Positions 9,592 through 12,812 of a stretch of 12,812 nt of DNA are shown in pieces. The notes beneath the pieces are model-generated. The model saw only the letters and a program-made list of their open reading frames with translations. It ran no database searches and had not been told where the DNA came from. Location of the stretch: contig JAGVXR010000038.1 of NCBI GenBank assembly GCA_018303645.1, forward strand, positions 1 to 12,812. Direction: 5' to 3'. The position numbers and the translations under genes were made by a program. The stretch's first letter is position 1. Every line of letters begins with the position of its first letter. Origin of the DNA: Candidatus Woesearchaeota archaeon. Its GTDB lineage: Archaea; Nanobdellota; Nanobdellia; Woesearchaeales; GW2011-AR4.

Positions 9592-12501
9592 TCACACCTC
9601 CAAATTATCTCTTCTTAATGAAAATAATTCCTTTAATTGTTCATTGTTTAATTCTGTTATCGCTAGCTCTCCTTTTGAAAGCACTAAATTGGACAAATTT
9701 AATTTTTTTTCTATAATTTCATCAATTTTCTCTTCAATTGTCCCGGTGGTTATCAGCTTATACACAAAAACATTTTTCTTTTGGCCAATCCTAAATGCCC
9801 TGTCAGTTGCTTGGTTCTCTACAGCTGGATTCCACCATCTATCGAAATGTATCACGTTGTTGGCTTTTGTAAGGTTAATTCCCAATCCTCCTGCTTTAAG
9901 TGATAGTATAAATATTTTTGGCGAGTTTCTATCATCCGACTGAAATAGGTCTATCATTTGTTCCCTAATTTTAGAGCTTTGTTCGCCATGAAGGAAGCAG
10001 ACAGGAGTGTAAAAATAGTCTTCCAAGTCCTTTTTCAACAATTCCCCCATCTCCTTGTATTGTGTAAAAACCAGTGATTTTTCATTGTTTTCCATAATTG
10101 ATTCGATTATCTCCCTAAACCTTACAACTTTTCCAGAACGCATGTCCAGCCTGTTGGTATCTTTTAAATAATTTGATGGGTGATTGCAAACCTGTTTTAA
10201 TTTAATCAATGCAGCCATTATCAATGCCCTTCTGTTTTCATCTTTTGATTTGATTTTTTCCATTGAGTCATCAACTATTGCCTGGTATATTGAAGCCTGC
10301 TCCTCAGTAAGATTGCAATACTCCTTTATTTCTGTTTTTTCAGGCAAGTCATTTATTATTTTTTTGTCTGTTTTTAGCCTCCTCATTATGAATGGGCTGA
10401 TTATCCTCCTTAAAACTGCAGATTTTTCTTCGTCATTTCCAATTTCTATTGGTTCTGCAAAACTCTTTTTGAATGAACTCCATGTAGACAACAAACTGGG
10501 ATTTGCAAAATTCATAATGGACCATAATTCAGAAAGCCTGTTTTCAACCGGAGTCCCGGTTAAGCAAAACCTATGCTTGCTTTTTAATTTGTTGATTGCT
10601 AGGGTCTGCATAGCTACGGGATTTTTTATCAGTTGGGCTTCATCTAATATAACAGTATGCCATTGGATGTTTTCAAAAAAATTTTGGTCAATTCTAAGTG
10701 TTGCATAGCTGGATATTATTAAATCCTTATCAGCAAAATTCTTGCCAATCTCAGGTTTCTTTAATCTTTCACTTCCATGATGTATATGGACTCTTAAAGA
10801 AGGAGAGAATTGCTTCAGCTCTCTTTTCCAGTTTCCAAGCACTGATTTTGGGCATATAACTAGGTTTGGCTCTTTTCCTTTGCAGTGTAGAAAATATGCT
10901 ATGGACTGGACAGTCTTTCCAAGTCCCATATCATCAGCCAAAATTCCCCCAAAACCAGTATTCTTGAGAAAAACCATCCATGAAAATCCTTTTTTTTGAT
11001 ATTCCCTCAATGATCCTAAAAATCCTTTTGGAACAATCGTATCTTCTATTCTGCTGAAATCAAACAAACCTTTTACTCTCGACTCAAATTGCTTAGGGGC
11101 AGTGACACTATCTATTTGAAATTTTTCTTGTCCTGAAGTATTTATTAAGAATGTATCATAAAGTGACATCTGCTTCTTCTTTTCAAAATAATCAAGAACC
11201 TTATTAACTTCATTCTGGTTTAGCTCTACCCATTTTCCCTTAATCCGCACTAATTCTTGCTTAGTTTTGCTTAAAGCCAAAAAATCTTTGCGGCTGATTT
11301 CCAAATCTCCCAATGCAACAGAATAATCAAAATCAAAAAGCTCTTTGCCCAAAGAACTTGTGCCACTTATCTTAAATTTGCCTGAATCTTTAAAAATCAC
11401 ATTAACCTTAAGGCGTTCTTTTCTTGATGAGATGATTTTTGGTATCTGCACAACAAAACCCAAATCCTTCAAATAAAAAGAATCGATAGTTATGAACTTC
11501 AATGCTTCGTCGCCTGTGATTTTGATTTTAGATGGCTGCGGCTTGTGGAGTGACTTTTCTACAATCTTAGAATACTTTGCCGCAATTCCAAGGTCCATCA
11601 GCAACTGGAGCTTCAAATTCTTGATTGGGAGTTTATTAGTATTTTTCCAAAGTTCGTCTAGACCTATAATGAAGCTGGGATCTTTTTTTGATTGCATATG
11701 AAATGTAAGTTTCCAATCTTCTGTTTTTTCATCTGGTTCCCCTAGCTTGAAAAGCATTGAAAAGTCAAGTTCATGGTTAATATTTCTTGAGATTAGCCAT
11801 TCATCAGCGCTTTTTTTAATGCTTTCATCTACCTTTGTTTTTTCTCCAAGCAACCCTCTTAACCATAAATCACACTTGGTTTCAGACTTGACTTTGGATA
11901 GTTCTTCCTTAACAGAATCAATGATTATCAAGTTGAGAAAATGATTAAGCGCATTTTTTACTGTTGATTCTACTTTGTCAGACATTTTTTCCTTTATTGA
12001 AAATGGAGCTTTGTCACACAAATCACGGAATATCAAATTGTCTTCAAAAGCCTCAAGATTTGCGATGAAATATGCATTGTCTTCCTTATAGAATGGAATA
12101 AAACGCTGTCTTGACACAAGACTGTAAGCAAATCTTAAGCATATCTTAAAAAAATCAAAAGAGTCTCCAATCAATGCGCCATGTATTTTAGCCTGTGACT
12201 GGAAATTATCAATAAGCAAACGGCTATCAATCTCTATGCAGTCAACAGAAAAAATTCTTGGATGTGCATCACTGCAGCTAAACTGGTTATAAAACAACCT
12301 CATGGATGCGCTTACTAAAGGAAAATTGTTTTGCGCCCAAATCTCTATATTGATTTTTTTTCTAATAAATTTTTTTGATGAAAAAACTTCAGTGCATATT
12401 TTTTCCAGTCTTTCAATTGGCGTAAAAATTTCATCCGTATGTGAAGATATTGCCCAGATTACAATATTATTCCTCAAAAAAGACATCTGCAAATTTAGCA
12501 T
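9592..12501 (-). CDS. SNF2-family DNA-dependent ATPase/helicase
   Basis: A 969-residue Swi2/Snf2 ATPase that would use ATP to translocate on double-stranded DNA and remodel protein-DNA complexes. The C-terminal half holds both RecA-like lobes: Walker A ADDMGLGKTVQS (522-533, K529), Walker B ILDEAQ (618-623), LTGTPVENR (647-655), VFTQYKEMGELL (811-822), LKAGGLGINLTKA (868-880) and the arginine-finger motif ATDRAFRIGQ (898-907). The DEAQ box is usual for prokaryotic SNF2 proteins. The first ~480 residues match no domain I can name but have the size and placement of the accessory region in SWIM-linked SNF2 proteins, including segments LRGLLG (214-219) and the strand-rich 330-425. The ATG at 12501 has no clear ribosome site; the ATG at 12486 is the alternative start. 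The SWIM gene follows within 2 bases. Confidence 0.95.
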   Translation of the reverse strand: MLNLQMSFLRNNIVIWAISSHTDEIFTPIERLEKICTEVFSSKKFIRKKINIEIWAQNNFPLVSASMRLFYNQFSCSDAHPRIFSVDCIEIDSRLLIDNFQSQAKIHGALIGDSFDFFKICLRFAYSLVSRQRFIPFYKEDNAYFIANLEAFEDNLIFRDLCDKAPFSIKEKMSDKVESTVKNALNHFLNLIIIDSVKEELSKVKSETKCDLWLRGLLGEKTKVDESIKKSADEWLISRNINHELDFSMLFKLGEPDEKTEDWKLTFHMQSKKDPSFIIGLDELWKNTNKLPIKNLKLQLLMDLGIAAKYSKIVEKSLHKPQPSKIKITGDEALKFITIDSFYLKDLGFVVQIPKIISSRKERLKVNVIFKDSGKFKISGTSSLGKELFDFDYSVALGDLEISRKDFLALSKTKQELVRIKGKWVELNQNEVNKVLDYFEKKKQMSLYDTFLINTSGQEKFQIDSVTAPKQFESRVKGLFDFSRIEDTIVPKGFLGSLREYQKKGFSWMVFLKNTGFGGILADDMGLGKTVQSIAYFLHCKGKEPNLVICPKSVLGNWKRELKQFSPSLRVHIHHGSERLKKPEIGKNFADKDLIISSYATLRIDQNFFENIQWHTVILDEAQLIKNPVAMQTLAINKLKSKHRFCLTGTPVENRLSELWSIMNFANPSLLSTWSSFKKSFAEPIEIGNDEEKSAVLRRIISPFIMRRLKTDKKIINDLPEKTEIKEYCNLTEEQASIYQAIVDDSMEKIKSKDENRRALIMAALIKLKQVCNHPSNYLKDTNRLDMRSGKVVRFREIIESIMENNEKSLVFTQYKEMGELLKKDLEDYFYTPVCFLHGEQSSKIREQMIDLFQSDDRNSPKIFILSLKAGGLGINLTKANNVIHFDRWWNPAVENQATDRAFRIGQKKNVFVYKLITTGTIEEKIDEIIEKKLNLSNLVLSKGELAITELNNEQLKELFSLRRDNLEV
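9595..9601 (-). promoter_or_regulatory. Shine-Dalgarno site for SWIM gene
   Basis: Minus-strand GGAGGTG inside the last codons of the SNF2 gene, 5 bases before the ATG at 9589. It makes the overlapping GTG at 9595 unusable and sets the start. Confidence 0.6.
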
Positions 12502-12507
12502 ACAAAT

Positions 12508-12798
12508 CTATTTTTTATTTGGTACCCATACATATTTTGGCATAATTTCAAAATTCCACTTTTCCTTGAATAAATGGAGATGCTCAAAAAACTTGCTATT
12601 TTTGAGGTCCTTTGCTCCTTCGGAATAATTAGCTTCATCAATTGTCCCAATTATGCAATAATCTTTTTCAGATGTTTTTTTATGAAATGCTAATGAAAGC
12701 ATATCTTCTATTTCCTGTTTCTTCACAATCAAAAGCTCGCATTTTGCACAAAAGCGGCAGGTTTTGTTGATGTTAAGGAACATTTTCTTTTCTTCCAT
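12508..12798 (-). CDS. Small Cys-rich protein upstream of SNF2, 96 residues
   Basis: A CxxCxxC cluster lies near the N-terminus (C14, C17, C20 in TCRFCAKCELLIVKKQEIED), with C48 as a possible fourth ligand, so one zinc or an iron-sulfur-like site is likely. After the cluster come a helix (QEIEDMLSLAFHKK), a strand with DYCIIGTIDE and an aromatic C-terminal strand (KWNFEIMPKYVWVP). From memory, the arrangement CxxCxxC-helix-VIGT-strand resembles a small prokaryotic zinc-binding family of unknown role; I cannot name it with certainty. It is the first visible gene of the minus-strand cluster, ending 6 bases before the SNF2 start, so the two are almost surely co-transcribed. The ATG at 12798 is chosen; an in-frame ATG at 12783 is possible. 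Only 14 bases remain upstream, so the promoter is not visible. Confidence 0.75.
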   Translation of the reverse strand: MEEKKMFLNINKTCRFCAKCELLIVKKQEIEDMLSLAFHKKTSEKDYCIIGTIDEANYSEGAKDLKNSKFFEHLHLFKEKWNFEIMPKYVWVPNKK

Positions 12799-12812
12799 CT
12801 CAATTGATATTG

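Noticed and set aside
9592..12501. DEAQ in place of DEAH in SNF2 motif II as a lost active site
   Set aside because: DEAQ is normal for prokaryotic SNF2 proteins, and all other ATPase motifs are intact.
1..12812. CRISPR arrays, insertion sequences or phage genes
   Set aside because: No regularly spaced repeats, transposase, integrase or terminal inverted repeats were seen on either strand.

Overview
The window looks like a piece of a compact, AT-rich archaeal chromosome, probably from a DPANN-type lineage. Archaeal signs seen in the sequence are: a deoxyhypusine synthase gene; a tRNA gene whose T-loop intron has a textbook bulge-helix-bulge splicing motif; and at least eight genes with an AT-rich TATA element centred about 23-29 bases before the start codon, which implies leaderless mRNAs. 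The DPANN placement is inference from gene style and compactness (two convergent pairs even overlap), not from a marker gene.

Layout. 1-387: minus-strand pair of a lipoprotein N-terminus (cut by the window edge) and acylphosphatase. 494-1399: minus-strand 301-residue helical-repeat protein of unknown function. 1540-2300: plus-strand accessory patch holding a structured leader, a 50-residue zinc ribbon protein, a partial tRNA-like repeat, an unusual intron-containing long-variable-arm tRNA, and two tiny ORFs with strong Shine-Dalgarno sites. 2348-3570: TsaC/Sua5-family threonylcarbamoyl-AMP synthase and a calcineurin-like phosphoesterase. 3567-6257 (minus): an acidic-tailed protein, a secreted membrane-anchored protein and a TatD hydrolase. 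6419-7333: deoxyhypusine synthase. 7326-7985 (minus): HAD phosphatase. 8096-8683: nitroreductase-family flavoprotein. 8815-12798 (minus): a four-gene cluster, read from right to left, of a Cys-rich small protein, a SNF2 helicase, a SWIM zinc-finger protein and a 63-residue protein.

How the genes fit together. TsaC (tRNA t6A37), deoxyhypusine synthase (aIF5A) and the tRNA gene all serve translation. The SNF2/SWIM cluster is a tightly packed co-transcribed unit likely to act on DNA or chromatin. The most unusual part is 1810-2300. Its tRNA folds canonically once a 33-base intron is removed between positions 59 and 60, and it combines serine-like features (long variable arm, G73) with a GAC anticodon. 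A partial copy of its 5' half lies 78 bases upstream.
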